Shown in pieces: positions 25,053 to 33,185 of a stretch of DNA of 64,000 bases (its first letter is position 1; the number at the start of each line of letters is the position of its first letter). The position numbers and the translations under genes are program-made. The notes beneath the pieces are model-generated. The model worked only from the letters and a program-made list of their open reading frames with translations, was not told the DNA's origin and did no database searches. Origin of the DNA: Altererythrobacter aquiaggeris (GTDB lineage: Bacteria; Pseudomonadota; Alphaproteobacteria; Sphingomonadales; Sphingomonadaceae); contig NZ_JBANRL010000001.1 in NCBI RefSeq assembly GCF_037154015.1, positions 1,984,001-2,048,000 of the forward strand. Reading direction: 5' to 3'.

Positions 25053-25607
25053 TCAATCGGCCTTCTTTTTGGCTGCGGTTTTCTTCGCGGCCGGTTTCTT
25101 GGCTGCGGCCTTCTCTGGCGCGGCTTCCTTCTTGGGAGCGGCCTTCTTGGCTGCCGGCTTGTCGTCAGCCTTGGGTGCCGTTTTTTTCGCTGGCGCCTTT
25201 TTGGCTGCTTCCTTCTTGGGAGCAGCATCTTTCTTCGGCGCAGAAGCGTTCGCGTCCTTTTCAGGAGCTTTTTCGGGCTTCTCAGCAGCAGCCTTCTTCG
25301 GGGCCTTCGAATCGCCCACAGACATGATCCGCAGCAAGGTCATCTGCTGGCGGTGTCCGGCTTTCCGGCGATAATTGTGACGGCGACGTTTTTTGAAAAC
25401 GATCACCTTCTCGCTTTTCGCCTGGGCGATAATTTCGGCCGACACGGCAACCTTGGCCGCGTCCTTAACGCCGTCACCGTCGCCAGCCATCAGTACGTCG
25501 CCCAGCGATATGGTGTCGCCCGCTTCACCTGCCAGCTTTTCAACTGCGATTTTGTCTCCGGCAGCAACCCGATATTGTTTGCCGCCCGTGCGCACTACTG
25601 CGAACAT
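25053..25607 (-). CDS. rplU: 50S ribosomal protein L21 with long Lys/Ala-rich tail
   Basis: 184 residues, whereas L21 is usually about 100. The first 98 residues are canonical ([20 protein letters not shown]; then [18 protein letters not shown], the RNA-binding patch). From about residue 99 the protein becomes low-complexity, made of K/A/P/E repeats such as [14 protein letters not shown] and [15 protein letters not shown], resembling histone H1-like tails. Such extensions occur in sphingomonads (remembered), and their role is unknown; they could bind rRNA, DNA or polyphosphate (inference). The core is complete, so ribosome function should be intact. It is the first gene of the L21-L27 operon. 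Confidence 0.96.
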   Translation of the reverse strand: MFAVVRTGGKQYRVAAGDKIAVEKLAGEAGDTISLGDVLMAGDGDGVKDAAKVAVSAEIIAQAKSEKVIVFKKRRRHNYRRKAGHRQQMTLLRIMSVGDSKAPKKAAAEKPEKAPEKDANASAPKKDAAPKKEAAKKAPAKKTAPKADDKPAAKKAAPKKEAAPEKAAAKKPAAKKTAAKKKAD

Positions 25608-25823
25608 GGTGTTCTATCCGTTCATTGTCGTGTGTCGCACTATCCAGCAAAACGAACCTTACGATGCGTTTCGCGCAGACAATGCGCCAGCAGCCCGCAA
25701 AGGGTGCCGGAAAGATGGGAGCCGATAAGCGAAGCTACCCGGTGTGTCAACTTTAGCGGGCAGATTTCATGCCCTCTTTTTCGTGCTGCTGGCATGATGG
25801 GTCAAGCCTGCTATGCAATTCGC

Positions 25824-26330
25824 ATGATACACAAAGTTCTTTTGATTGGCAGCATTCTTTCTTTGACCGCATGTTCCGGCGATCAAAGCCGCTACCCTTC
25901 GCTGGCGATCCGCGATGTTGAAAGGGTCGGCGGGGCATTTGGTCCAGCTAGCGGGCCAACCGATATTACGCCCGCCGAACAGCCCGGCGCGGAAACATTG
26001 GACAGGTTGGAAGGCCTGCGCGAATCGGCAATTGCCATCCACCGGGAATTCGTCGCCGCCCGGCCTGTAACTGCCCGCACCGTCACTTCTGCGCGCAGCG
26101 CCGATGTGGCAAGTGATCGCTGGGCAAGTGCGCAAGTGGCCCTATCCGATCTGGAATCGATTCGCAGCCGCGCCGCGGTGGCGCTGGCTGATATCGATTT
26201 GCTGTATGTCGATGCCACAACAGACGGTAGGCAGCTTGACCGGATTTCCCAGGCAAGAGCCGATGTGCTGGCCTTGATCGACGATGAGGACGCCGCACTT
26301 GGCGTCCTTCGGGCTCAAATGGCCCGGTAA
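25824..26330 (+). CDS. putative lipoprotein of unknown function
   Basis: 168 residues from the ATG at 25824, chosen because it opens directly onto a lipoprotein signal (MIHKVLLIGSILSLTAC, lipidated Cys at about residue 17). The rest is soluble and mostly helical, with Ala/Asp/Arg-rich segments such as ASDRWASAQVALSDLESI and RAAVALADIDLLYVDATTDG. No family is recognised. The helical pattern suggests a coiled-coil periplasmic protein anchored to a membrane (inference). It lies 11 bases before the FNR-type regulator on the same strand, which may share its transcript, so a link to redox or oxygen control is possible but unproven. Confidence 0.78.
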   Translation: MIHKVLLIGSILSLTACSGDQSRYPSLAIRDVERVGGAFGPASGPTDITPAEQPGAETLDRLEGLRESAIAIHREFVAARPVTARTVTSARSADVASDRWASAQVALSDLESIRSRAAVALADIDLLYVDATTDGRQLDRISQARADVLALIDDEDAALGVLRAQMAR

Positions 26331-26341
26331 GTGAAACGGAT

Positions 26342-27022
26342 ATGAGCCTTGCCTGCGAAACTTGTCCGGTCAGGGACAGCGCAGCATGTGCCGTGCTGAG
26401 CGATGCAGAACGCCGCGCGCTGTCCGCAGCAGGGCGAACGCGTATTCTGGAACGCGGCGAAACCCTGTTTGCCGCCGGCGATACCAATGCCGCCTGTGCG
26501 ACGCTGATTTCCGGGGCGCTTAAAATCAGCTCGACAGATATCGACGGAAATGAACGAATTCTGGCCCTGGTCCACCCGTCGGGGTTCGTGGGCGAGATGT
26601 TTTCGCCTTTTGCGCATTACGATGTGATCGCGCTGACCGGCAGTGAATTATGCACGTTTGCGAAGACAGATCTGGCGAACGCGCTGGAAATCTACCCGGC
26701 GCTCGCTCGCGCGTTGCTGCGCCGTTCGCAAGAGGATCTCCACGCAAGCCGCGAGTTGATCGAAATGTCCGGCAAAAACAGCGCAAAAGACACCGTCGGC
26801 ACTTTTCTCTTGGCGTTGGCCAGTGCAGCCAGTGCATCGCCCTGTCATCCCGCCGACCAGTTCGACATCCCGCTTAGCCGCGGCGACATGGCCAATATGC
26901 TCGGCTTGACTATCGAAACCGTCAGCCGGCAAATCACCGGATTTGAAAAAGCGGGGGCCATCAGGCGCAAAGGGGGGCGCCGCATAGAACTGCTCGATCC
27001 TGCGCTGCTGACCCGCGACTGA
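26342..27022 (+). CDS. Crp/Fnr-family regulator of the oxygen-sensing FNR type
   Basis: 226 residues. The N-terminal Cys set (C5, C8, C16) with a further Cys near residue 104 (GSELCTFAK) matches the [4Fe-4S] ligand pattern of FNR/FnrL proteins. The effector domain is the usual beta-roll, and the C-terminal helix-turn-helix contains DMANMLGLTIETVSRQITGF, whose E-x-x-S-R recognition helix specifies TTGAT half-sites. Such a regulator activates genes when oxygen is low. A perfect TTGATCCAGATCAA lies at 27526-27539, only 500 bases away, upstream of the next gene on the other strand. The lipoprotein gene before it ends 11 bases ahead, so the two may be co-transcribed. Confidence 0.9.
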   Translation: MSLACETCPVRDSAACAVLSDAERRALSAAGRTRILERGETLFAAGDTNAACATLISGALKISSTDIDGNERILALVHPSGFVGEMFSPFAHYDVIALTGSELCTFAKTDLANALEIYPALARALLRRSQEDLHASRELIEMSGKNSAKDTVGTFLLALASAASASPCHPADQFDIPLSRGDMANMLGLTIETVSRQITGFEKAGAIRRKGGRRIELLDPALLTRD

Positions 27023-27043
27023 CGAGCGCGCCCAAATGCCGTT

Positions 27044-27472
27044 TCAAACCAGTGCGACAATCAATGAAACGGCCAAACCCCAGACGACTATCAGCACCGG
27101 CAACATCACCATCTGGACCGCAGCTTCGTGTCCGGCAAGATGGCCGGTGTTGGTCATGATCCCGCGGGCCTTCAGCTGACCCCAGCTCTTGGCAAGGCCG
27201 CCCGATTCGGGGGTTTGGCGTAAGATAACGGTCGGGGCAGCGAAGAACATCCCGATAAAAACGGTACAGATACCCAGCGGTACGATCAGCCCGGGGCTCG
27301 CAACCGTGGCCGCCATGATTGCAAGGAAAGCAAGATAACAAAACGCCGTCACCAGATAGAGACCGCGGGGCGATTCGAAACTGCGGTCGGGTCCCTGAAA
27401 TCCGCGAACGACGCTGCGATCGTGGATCTTTGCTTGACGGGCGATTACTTCGCTATGTGTACGCTGCGACAT
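27044..27472 (-). CDS. membrane protein of unknown function under a predicted FNR promoter
   Basis: 142 residues from the ATG at 27472, which has GAGGAG at an 8-base spacing; an upstream ATG at 27487 lacks one. Three to four hydrophobic segments are visible: GLYLVTAFCYLAFLAIMAAT, then ASPGLIVPLGICTVFIGMFF, and a final VQMVMLPVLIVVWGLAVSLI near the end. No family is recognised. The gene sits next to an FNR-type regulator and is preceded by a perfect FNR palindrome centred about 60 bases upstream of the start, so it is likely expressed under oxygen limitation (inference). Its stop lies 21 bases from the regulator's stop. Confidence 0.78.
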   Translation of the reverse strand: MSQRTHSEVIARQAKIHDRSVVRGFQGPDRSFESPRGLYLVTAFCYLAFLAIMAATVASPGLIVPLGICTVFIGMFFAAPTVILRQTPESGGLAKSWGQLKARGIMTNTGHLAGHEAAVQMVMLPVLIVVWGLAVSLIVALV

Positions 27473-27497
27473 CTGGCATCTCCTCAATGATGCCGCG

Positions 27498-27539
27498 ATT
27501 ATGTGTCCGCGTTCGATAGTTTGCTTTGATCCAGATCAA
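27498..27539 (-). promoter_or_regulatory. FNR box with matching -10 element (class II arrangement)
   Basis: TTGATCCAGATCAA (27526-27539) is a perfect FNR consensus palindrome. On the minus strand a CATAAT hexamer lies at 27498-27503, which would place transcription start near 27491, about 41.5 bases from the centre of the palindrome. That is the exact geometry of class II FNR activation. The site overlaps the last codons of moaE and drives the membrane-protein gene starting at 27472. Confidence 0.82.
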
Positions 27540-28006
27540 ACCGGATCGATTTTTTTGCTCCATCTTGCAAGGTCGGCGTGATCTTGCGCGCGCGGCTCAA
27601 TCCAGTGCCAGCCATCCGCCCGCAATTCGCGTTTCCAGAACCAGGCGCGGCTTTTGAGATGATCCATGCAGAAGTCGGTTGCCTGAATCGCGCAGCGCCG
27701 ATGGACCGAGGCAGCCGACACACAGACAATCGGCTCGCCGGGATAAAGCCGGCCAACCCGGTGAACCATGAGCAGGCCCGTCAAATCGAACCGATCAAGC
27801 GCCTGATCGGCAAGTTCGTTCATGCCCGGCAAGGTGATCGGTCCGTAATGCGACAATTCCAGCGCTTCGACGCCCCCGGCCCCGTCATTACCGCGGACTT
27901 CACCCACGAAGGTGCAAATCCCGCCCGCTCGGGGATTGGCCTGCGAAAACGGGCCGATCAACAGTCCGGGCGCGAAAGGCGCGGTCAACAATCGGATATC
28001 GCGCAT
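27536..28006 (-). CDS. moaE: molybdopterin synthase catalytic subunit MoaE
   Basis: 156 residues from the ATG at 28006; a GTG at 28027 that overlaps the moaD stop is possible. Landmarks: CTFVGEVRGNDGAGGVEALE, HYGPITLPGMNELADQALD, MVHRVGRLYPGEPIVCVSAA with the His/Arg of the active site, and the catalytic Lys region MDHLKSRAWFWKRE. MoaE with MoaD adds two sulfurs to precursor Z to make molybdopterin. The moaD gene is immediately upstream (10-base gap), so the two subunits are produced together. The end of the gene contains the FNR box of the next gene. Confidence 0.93.
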   Translation of the reverse strand: MRDIRLLTAPFAPGLLIGPFSQANPRAGGICTFVGEVRGNDGAGGVEALELSHYGPITLPGMNELADQALDRFDLTGLLMVHRVGRLYPGEPIVCVSAASVHRRCAIQATDFCMDHLKSRAWFWKRELRADGWHWIEPRAQDHADLARWSKKIDPV

Positions 28007-28016
28007 CGCCGTCCGC

Positions 28017-28259
28017 CTATCCGCCACTTACCGGCGGAAGAAGCGCGACCTCGTCACCGTCTATCGCAGCCAAAGCCGTCTTGTCTGCCAGAACGATGCC
28101 GCGGCAGGCGACATTTACTCGTGAAAGTTCAAGCTGTTCAGCGACGCCCGCGGGTACCGCTGCGATTAGCCTCTCCCAGTCGAGCGGCGCCTCGGCCTTG
28201 CTTTCTGCACATCCCGCAATATCGGCGAGTGGGCCAAGAAACAGGATGCGGACAGGCAT
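28017..28259 (-). CDS. moaD: molybdopterin synthase small subunit MoaD
   Basis: 80 residues, a ubiquitin-like sulfur carrier. It starts PVRILFLGPLADIAGC, has DWERLIAAVPAGVAEQLE and ends DEVALLPPVSGG, the C-terminal Gly-Gly that is thiocarboxylated for sulfur transfer to MoaE. The open frame extends far upstream, but only this start leaves a protein of the usual size. It precedes moaE directly and is preceded by a short Rossmann-fold gene ending one base away, forming a four-gene unit with the FolB-like gene. Confidence 0.92.
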   Translation of the reverse strand: MPVRILFLGPLADIAGCAESKAEAPLDWERLIAAVPAGVAEQLELSRVNVACRGIVLADKTALAAIDGDEVALLPPVSGG

Positions 28260-28260
28260 C

Positions 28261-28581
28261 TCAGTCAGCTGCCACAAGCGGAAGCAGTTGTCCGGTAATT
28301 CCCGGTGCCTGCGCCAGCCACGCCAGCGATGCCTCCATCGCGGCATCATCCCCTCCGCTGAGTATGTTGACCCGAACCGGTGCCGCCGCCCGCGCAAGAT
28401 CCTGCGCTGCGGCACGGCGCCATGCAGTATGGTCATGTGGTGCGCCGGGGAGCACTATTGCCAGAGCATCGGTCGCATCAGCCAGCTGTTTGCGCGCCAT
28501 GGGAACATACTCCGCATAAAATAACGCGGCGGCCTCAACTGCCTCGGCGGGGAGGGAATCGATGCGGAAAACTGCCTGCAT
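28261..28581 (-). CDS. short Rossmann-fold protein of unknown function
   Basis: 106 residues with a pattern of alternating strands and helices (IDSLPAEAVEAAALFY, then DALAIVLPGAPHDHTAWRRAA, then ITGQLLPLVAAD). It resembles a truncated nucleotide-binding or short-chain dehydrogenase-like domain without the glycine-rich dinucleotide loop, so cofactor binding is doubtful. It lies in a tight unit FolB-like, this gene, moaD, moaE. Such a stand-alone Rossmann fragment next to molybdenum and folate genes occurs in related genomes (remembered), but its job is unknown. The ATG at 28581 is 5 bases from the end of the FolB-like gene. Confidence 0.6.
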   Translation of the reverse strand: MQAVFRIDSLPAEAVEAAALFYAEYVPMARKQLADATDALAIVLPGAPHDHTAWRRAAAQDLARAAAPVRVNILSGGDDAAMEASLAWLAQAPGITGQLLPLVAAD

Positions 28582-28586
28582 GATAT

Positions 28587-28958
28587 TTAACGCCGGTGCC
28601 TGCGCAGGGTTATACCAATCTGTTCGTCGTGTTCGGCGATTGCCAGTTTCACGATCTTGACCGACACCGCCAATACGCCGTCGTTCTGGGCAAACAGCGT
28701 GTTGCAGACGTGGTCGGCGACAGCCTCGATCAATTTGAAATGCACATCTTCGGGCAGCGCCGAAGTGACCGCGTCCTTCAAATCCATATAGTTTTTGCTG
28801 TCGGTCAGCGGTGTTTCAGCTTGGTAGCCGGCCGCAGGCGTCATTTCGGCCTGAATTGTGAATCGCAGCGGCTGCGCCTTGCCGGTCTCTTCGGAATAGA
28901 TTCCGGTCAGCACATCGTGTTCGAGATCCGCAACTTCGAGAATGAGGGTGTCGGCCAT
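28587..28958 (-). CDS. folB: FolB-family dihydroneopterin aldolase-like protein
   Basis: 123 residues from the ATG at 28958, which is more likely than the farther one because it opens onto the family N-terminus LILEVADLEHDVLTGIYSEE. FolB/tunnelling-fold landmarks are present: the Glu in this segment that binds the pterin, the KNYMDLKDAV turn, and SVKIVKLAIAEHDEQIGIT with the catalytic Lys. It would cleave dihydroneopterin to 6-hydroxymethyl-dihydropterin in folate synthesis, or could be a related epimerase or D-erythro-7,8-dihydroneopterin-type enzyme; no other folate genes are nearby. It is first in a unit with the Rossmann-like gene, moaD and moaE. Confidence 0.82.
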   Translation of the reverse strand: MADTLILEVADLEHDVLTGIYSEETGKAQPLRFTIQAEMTPAAGYQAETPLTDSKNYMDLKDAVTSALPEDVHFKLIEAVADHVCNTLFAQNDGVLAVSVKIVKLAIAEHDEQIGITLRRHRR

Positions 28959-29024
28959 GTCGGCTCCGGGTTCTGGGACAAGTCGCGGCACTGGCACTGC
29001 GCCGCAGGATTCGCAAGACCGTGT

Positions 29025-29909
29025 TCAGTCGTTGCGCCAGCGGGCGAAAATGGCGGTTGGCAGCAGTCTTGCGCCCTCACCAACCTCTCGCACCGCCAGT
29101 TCGCCGTGCTCGATCTTGCCTGAAAGGCCCGCCAGTTTCTCCGATAGCAGCCCGCCTAAAGCCAGGCTGGACATACGGACAGCATAAGCGGTGAGAAACA
29201 GAAATCTGCTGTCTTCGTCCAGCAGTGCACCGCAATCAGCCACCAGATCGGGCAGCCCGGTTTCAATGCGCCAAACTTCCCCCCCCGGGCCACGGCCGAA
29301 TTTGGGAGGATCCAGAATAATCCCGTCATACCGCTTCTCGCGCCGTACTTCGCGCGCGGTGAATTTGGCTGCATCATCCACAAGCCAGCGGATCGGGCGG
29401 TCATCCATCCCCGATAGCGCAGCATTTTCGCGGGCCTGGTTCACCGATTTCTTCGAGGCATCGACATGGGTTACGGGCCCGCATTCGCTAAGCGCAAGGC
29501 TACCAACACCGGTGTAGCCGAACAGGTTGAGCGAAGATGCAGCGGGCTTGCCGGCCAATTGCGACCGCATCCAATCCCAGACCGGGGCCATGTCGGGGAA
29601 AAAGCCGAGGTGGCGAAAGGGAGTGCATTGCGCCGCGAAGCGAACATCACGCCAGCCGATCGGCCAGCCGCTGGGCACCCGCTCGCTGTAATTCCAGCGT
29701 CCGCCGCCATCTTCATCGGAACCGGGCACAAACTCGCCCGATGCATCCCAGGTATCAAGCCGCGGTGACCACATGGCCTGCGCTTCGGGCCGGATGAAGC
29801 TGCGGTCGCCATATTGTTCCAGTTTTCGCCCGTCGCCGCTATCGACCAGCCGGTAGGAATCCCAGCCTTCGCCGATCATCAACACCGGATCGGTAATCAG
29901 TTCGGCCAT
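29025..29909 (-). CDS. class I SAM-dependent RNA methyltransferase
   Basis: 294 residues. The C-terminal part has SAM motif I (SSLNLFGYTGVGSLALSE), the acidic motif II (THVDASKKSVNQARENA) and motif IV (GIILDPPKFGRGPGG), where the DPPKFG signature belongs to the RlmI/RlmK/RlmL group of rRNA cytosine or guanine methyltransferases (PF10672). The N-terminal part lacks a PUA domain, so it is the short form. It probably methylates 23S rRNA, but target and position are unknown. Its ATG overlaps the thrC stop (TAATG), so it is co-translated with threonine synthase, a common chance neighbour in this group. Confidence 0.85.
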   Translation of the reverse strand: MAELITDPVLMIGEGWDSYRLVDSGDGRKLEQYGDRSFIRPEAQAMWSPRLDTWDASGEFVPGSDEDGGGRWNYSERVPSGWPIGWRDVRFAAQCTPFRHLGFFPDMAPVWDWMRSQLAGKPAASSLNLFGYTGVGSLALSECGPVTHVDASKKSVNQARENAALSGMDDRPIRWLVDDAAKFTAREVRREKRYDGIILDPPKFGRGPGGEVWRIETGLPDLVADCGALLDEDSRFLFLTAYAVRMSSLALGGLLSEKLAGLSGKIEHGELAVREVGEGARLLPTAIFARWRND

Positions 29910-31306
29910 TATCGCGGGGTCGCATGTTGAGTGACGAAGCTGACGATAGCATCGTAATCGCCTGACAAGGTAGTGAAGCGTTCCTCACGTTCGAACAGTT
30001 CGCCAACGCGGCTTGGAAGCGAGGGCCGCTGCCCGGTGGAACGCTCGACTGCATCGCGAAACTTCGCCGGATGCGCCGTAGCCAGCGTGACAACCGGCAC
30101 ATTGGCATCCCGTTCTATCGCGCGCGCCGCGTGCAATCCGATGGCTGTATGGGGATCGATAATCTGCCGTGCATGTTCATTGGCCCAGCGCATGGCCTGC
30201 GCCAGCTCTGCCGCATCGCACCGCCTGCTTGTGAACAGACCTGCCGCTTTACCCTGCTGGGCATTGGTAAGGCGCATCGCGCGTGTTTTTTCGAAGCCTG
30301 CCATCTGCGCGGCCATCGCTGCACCATCGCGTCCGCCCAAATCGAACAGAAGCCGTTCAAAATTCGAACTGACCTGTATATCCATCGACGGGGCAGCTGT
30401 CGGTGTCACCGTGCCAGCCGAATAATCGCCGTCGGTCAACGCACGATGAAGAATGTCATTGATGTTTGTCGCCACGATCAGCTGATGGATCGGCAGCCCC
30501 ATCTGCGCCGCAACATATCCCGCAAATACATCGCCGAAATTTCCGGTCGGCACCGAAAATGCAACCTCGCGCCTTGGCGCGCCCAATTGCAGGGCTGCGG
30601 CGAAATAATATACCACCTGCGCCATCAGACGCGCCCAGTTGATCGAATTGACCGCGCCGATATTGAAGCGGCCTGTGACGGCATCATCGTTGAACATCCG
30701 CTTTACCGAAGCCTGCGCGTCGTCAAAACTGCCGTCGATGGCGATATTATAGACATTGGGCGCGATGACAGTAGTCATCTGGCGGCGCTGGACATCACTG
30801 ATGCGGCCAGCAGGATGGAGCATGAAAATATTGATTCGTTCGCGCCCGGCAACTGCGTCGATTGCCGCCGATCCGGTGTCTCCGCTGGTGGCGCCGACGA
30901 TGGTCAGTTCGTCACCGCTGCGGCCCAGAAACTCCTGGAAGAGCAGCCCCAGCAACTGGAGAGCGACGTCTTTGAACGCGAGGGTTGGACCATGAAACAA
31001 TTCCAGCAGCCAGTGCTGGTGATCAAGCTGGACCAGCGGCGTTACCGCGTCATGGGCGAAGCGGCCATATGCCTGCTCGCACAGCTGCAACAGACGCTCC
31101 GGCGTCAGACTGTCCCCGACAAATGGCTGCATCACGCGCTGTGCCAGCTGGGCATAAGGGAGGCCGGCCATTGCGGCGATTTCCGCCTCGCCGAATTTGG
31201 GCCACCGGACGGGGACATACAGGCCGCCATCGGGCGCAAGCCCCGCCAGCGTCACCTCTTCGAACGATAGCGCTTCTGCGCTGCCCCGGGTCGATTGATA
31301 TTGCAT
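29909..31306 (-). CDS. thrC: threonine synthase
   Basis: 465 residues from the ATG at 31306; the frame extends further upstream without a ribosome site. Landmarks: the N-terminal YQSTRGSAEALSFEEVTLAG, the PLP-binding Lys in HGPTLAFKDVALQLL near residue 109, SGDTGSAAIDAVAG (phosphate loop), and TGNFGDVFAGYVAAQMGLP. The enzyme converts O-phosphohomoserine to threonine. It belongs to the long class with the N-terminal extension used by Gram-negatives. It follows the cytochrome oxidase genes and the surf1 gene by 13 bases and probably shares their transcript, although the pathway is unrelated. Confidence 0.95.
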   Translation of the reverse strand: MQYQSTRGSAEALSFEEVTLAGLAPDGGLYVPVRWPKFGEAEIAAMAGLPYAQLAQRVMQPFVGDSLTPERLLQLCEQAYGRFAHDAVTPLVQLDHQHWLLELFHGPTLAFKDVALQLLGLLFQEFLGRSGDELTIVGATSGDTGSAAIDAVAGRERINIFMLHPAGRISDVQRRQMTTVIAPNVYNIAIDGSFDDAQASVKRMFNDDAVTGRFNIGAVNSINWARLMAQVVYYFAAALQLGAPRREVAFSVPTGNFGDVFAGYVAAQMGLPIHQLIVATNINDILHRALTDGDYSAGTVTPTAAPSMDIQVSSNFERLLFDLGGRDGAAMAAQMAGFEKTRAMRLTNAQQGKAAGLFTSRRCDAAELAQAMRWANEHARQIIDPHTAIGLHAARAIERDANVPVVTLATAHPAKFRDAVERSTGQRPSLPSRVGELFEREERFTTLSGDYDAIVSFVTQHATPR

Positions 31307-31319
31307 GGTGTCGGGGCGG

Positions 31320-31913
31320 TTAGCCTTCGCTTGCGGGCCTAGCAAGCCGCTTGCGGACAGCCAGCCAGTAAACCCCGAGCGCTGTAAGGGCGAAGAAAAA
31401 CCACTGGCCCGCATAAGCCAGGTGGTTGTTCGGCATATCGTTGGGGTCGGGCAATGCAAGCGGTTGCAGGTCCGCTTGCGCTGGCGGCGATGCGACCAGC
31501 CTTACGCCCCTGCCAGCAGGCCCGATGAAACCGCTCACCGGCCCACCGGTCCATTGCTGCGGGTTGGGGTCGCGCGAAAATCCCAACGCAACGTCTGCCC
31601 GGGTTCCATCGGCCAAGCGGCAGCGCGCAATATGCGCCCAGCCCCTTGCGCCGGATTTGCTTGCCGCACCTTTGGAATCCATCGCGGTAACATCGACGCA
31701 GTCGATCGAGGAACGCCGGTAGAGTGCCTGCTGGTTCTCGGCAGCATTGCGAGGGAATTCCACACTCGCGGACAGCGTCTGCGACTGTGTATAACGCGCT
31801 ATCAGTGCCTCTTTCTCGTCCATCCGGCCAATCTGCCAGATACCCAGGCCGACCATGGTTGCAGCGGCAATCAGCACGAAGATTGTCGAAAAAAAGGGTA
31901 ACTGCCTCATCAT
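31320..31913 (-). CDS. SURF1-family cytochrome oxidase assembly factor
   Basis: 197 residues. Two membrane helices flank a soluble domain: FSTIFVLIAAATMVGLGIWQ at the start and WFFFALTALGVYWLAVRKRL at the end, as in Surf1/Shy1. The family landmarks GLGIWQIGRMDEKEALI and PNNHLAYAGQWFFFALTAL are visible. SURF1 helps deliver heme a to subunit I of aa3-type oxidases. The position at the end of the cox operon agrees. Its ATG overlaps the DUF983 stop (ATGA). Length is somewhat below that of other bacterial SURF1 proteins, mainly in the soluble loop. Confidence 0.9.
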   Translation of the reverse strand: MMRQLPFFSTIFVLIAAATMVGLGIWQIGRMDEKEALIARYTQSQTLSASVEFPRNAAENQQALYRRSSIDCVDVTAMDSKGAASKSGARGWAHIARCRLADGTRADVALGFSRDPNPQQWTGGPVSGFIGPAGRGVRLVASPPAQADLQPLALPDPNDMPNNHLAYAGQWFFFALTALGVYWLAVRKRLARPASEG

Positions 31914-32296
31914 GCCTCGTCGCTCCGCGCTTCGCCCGCTCGGTTGCGGTATTCAGCCTGCAACAGCGCCGCTTTCGCCATCCGCAGGCCCACAACCACA
32001 GCAATTGCCGTCAGCGGGATCCAGACAATCGCATGGATCCAGAACGGCGGGGTAACCGCAACTTCCAGCCAGATCGCCAGGCCGGTTATCAATGCGCCGA
32101 TGATCAGGGTCAGAAAACCTGCAGGCCCGTCACCAACATTGAACGTGCCGAAATCAAGCCCGCAGTGCGAACAACGCGCCGCAAACGCGACCGGCCCGTC
32201 GAACAGGCTGCGTTCAAAACATTTCGGGCAACAACCAAAAAGGGCAGCCGCGGCGGAACCGGGCTGCCCCTTGGATTTCGGATTAACCGGCGGCAT
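31910..32296 (-). CDS. DUF983 zinc-ribbon membrane protein
   Basis: 128 residues. An N-terminal zinc ribbon (FGCCPKCFERSLF..ARCSHCGLDF, four cysteines in CxxC pairs) precedes two membrane helices (GFLTLIIGALITGLAIWLEV and IWIPLTAIAVVVGLRMAKAA-like). This is the DUF983 layout found next to cytochrome oxidase assembly genes in alphaproteobacteria. A role in maturation or stability of the oxidase complex is likely from context (inference), but no biochemical activity is known. It overlaps ctaE by one base at its start and surf1 by four at its end. Confidence 0.88.
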   Translation of the reverse strand: MPPVNPKSKGQPGSAAAALFGCCPKCFERSLFDGPVAFAARCSHCGLDFGTFNVGDGPAGFLTLIIGALITGLAIWLEVAVTPPFWIHAIVWIPLTAIAVVVGLRMAKAALLQAEYRNRAGEARSDEA

Positions 32297-33117
32297 CAGT
32301 GAATTTCAGCACCCCAGCCGCCCCAGACGTAGATAACGATGAACAGGAACAACCAAACCACATCGACAAAGTGCCAATACCAGGCAGCCGCTTCGAAACC
32401 GAAATGCTGCCGCGGTGTGAAGTGGCCCTTATACGTGCGGGCAAGACAGACGATCAGGAAGATCGTTCCGACCAGAACGTGGAATCCGTGAAATCCGGTC
32501 GCCATGTAAAATGCCGAGCTGTAGGTATTGCCGCCAAATGCGAACGGCGCGTGGCTGTATTCATATGCCTGGATCGCGGTGAACAGGATACCGAGCAGGA
32601 TTGTCGCCCAAAGGCCCTTTTTCAAACCGTCGCGGTCGCCGTGAATCAGCGAATGGTGCGCCCATGTGACCGTGGTGCCCGAACACAGCAGGATCAGCGT
32701 GTTGAGCAGTGGAAGATCGAACGGATCTAACACCGCTTCGATTGCCTTGGGCGGCCATTCGCCCGCAACCACTTCGGACATTACCGACGGGAATAGCGAG
32801 AAATCGAACCAGCTCCAGAACCAGCCGACAAAGAACATGACTTCGGACGCGATGAACAAAATCATCCCGTAACGCATGTGCAACTGGACCACCGGCGTAT
32901 GATCTCCGCCCTCAGCCTCTTTCACGATATTGGCAAACCAACTGTAAAAAGTCGCGATCAGTCCGGCGATGCCGATGCCCAGAATGAGATAGGCGTTGGC
33001 CATATCGTGCATATAGAACACCATGCCGACAAAGAATGTCAGCGCCGATACAGCGCCGATGAACGGCCAGATGTCGGGCGGAAGAATATGATAGTCGTGG
33101 TTTTTAGCGCCAGCCAT
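32296..33117 (-). CDS. ctaE: cytochrome c oxidase subunit III
   Basis: 273 residues with seven membrane helices. Family landmarks: HDYHILPPDIWPFIGAVSAL, MRYGMILFIASEVMFFVGWF with the conserved Glu, WAHHSLIHGDRDGLKKGL and FYMATGFHGFHVLVGTIFL, ending in AWYWHFVDVVWLFLFIVIY. Subunit III supports proton uptake and stability of aa3-type terminal oxidase. It is part of the ctaC-ctaD-ctaB-ctaG-ctaE operon on the minus strand. The stop shares a base with the DUF983 ATG. Confidence 0.97.
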   Translation of the reverse strand: MAGAKNHDYHILPPDIWPFIGAVSALTFFVGMVFYMHDMANAYLILGIGIAGLIATFYSWFANIVKEAEGGDHTPVVQLHMRYGMILFIASEVMFFVGWFWSWFDFSLFPSVMSEVVAGEWPPKAIEAVLDPFDLPLLNTLILLCSGTTVTWAHHSLIHGDRDGLKKGLWATILLGILFTAIQAYEYSHAPFAFGGNTYSSAFYMATGFHGFHVLVGTIFLIVCLARTYKGHFTPRQHFGFEAAAWYWHFVDVVWLFLFIVIYVWGGWGAEIH

Positions 33118-33185
33118 GAAATCGGGTCCTGAACATGTGTTTACGCCGCCCGCCTTAATGGCGCAGCGCGGCTTGGTCTAGTGGG

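Noticed and set aside
24996-25823. A long plus-strand open frame across rpmA and rplU, rich in Phe, Leu and Gly
   Set aside because: It is the antisense shadow of the Lys/Ala-rich L21 tail; the real gene in this frame starts at the lipoprotein signal at 25824.
25608-25823. A riboswitch or leader RNA between rplU and the lipoprotein gene
   Set aside because: No conserved leader structure or L21-type leader hairpin is visible; only promoter-like AT-rich sequence.
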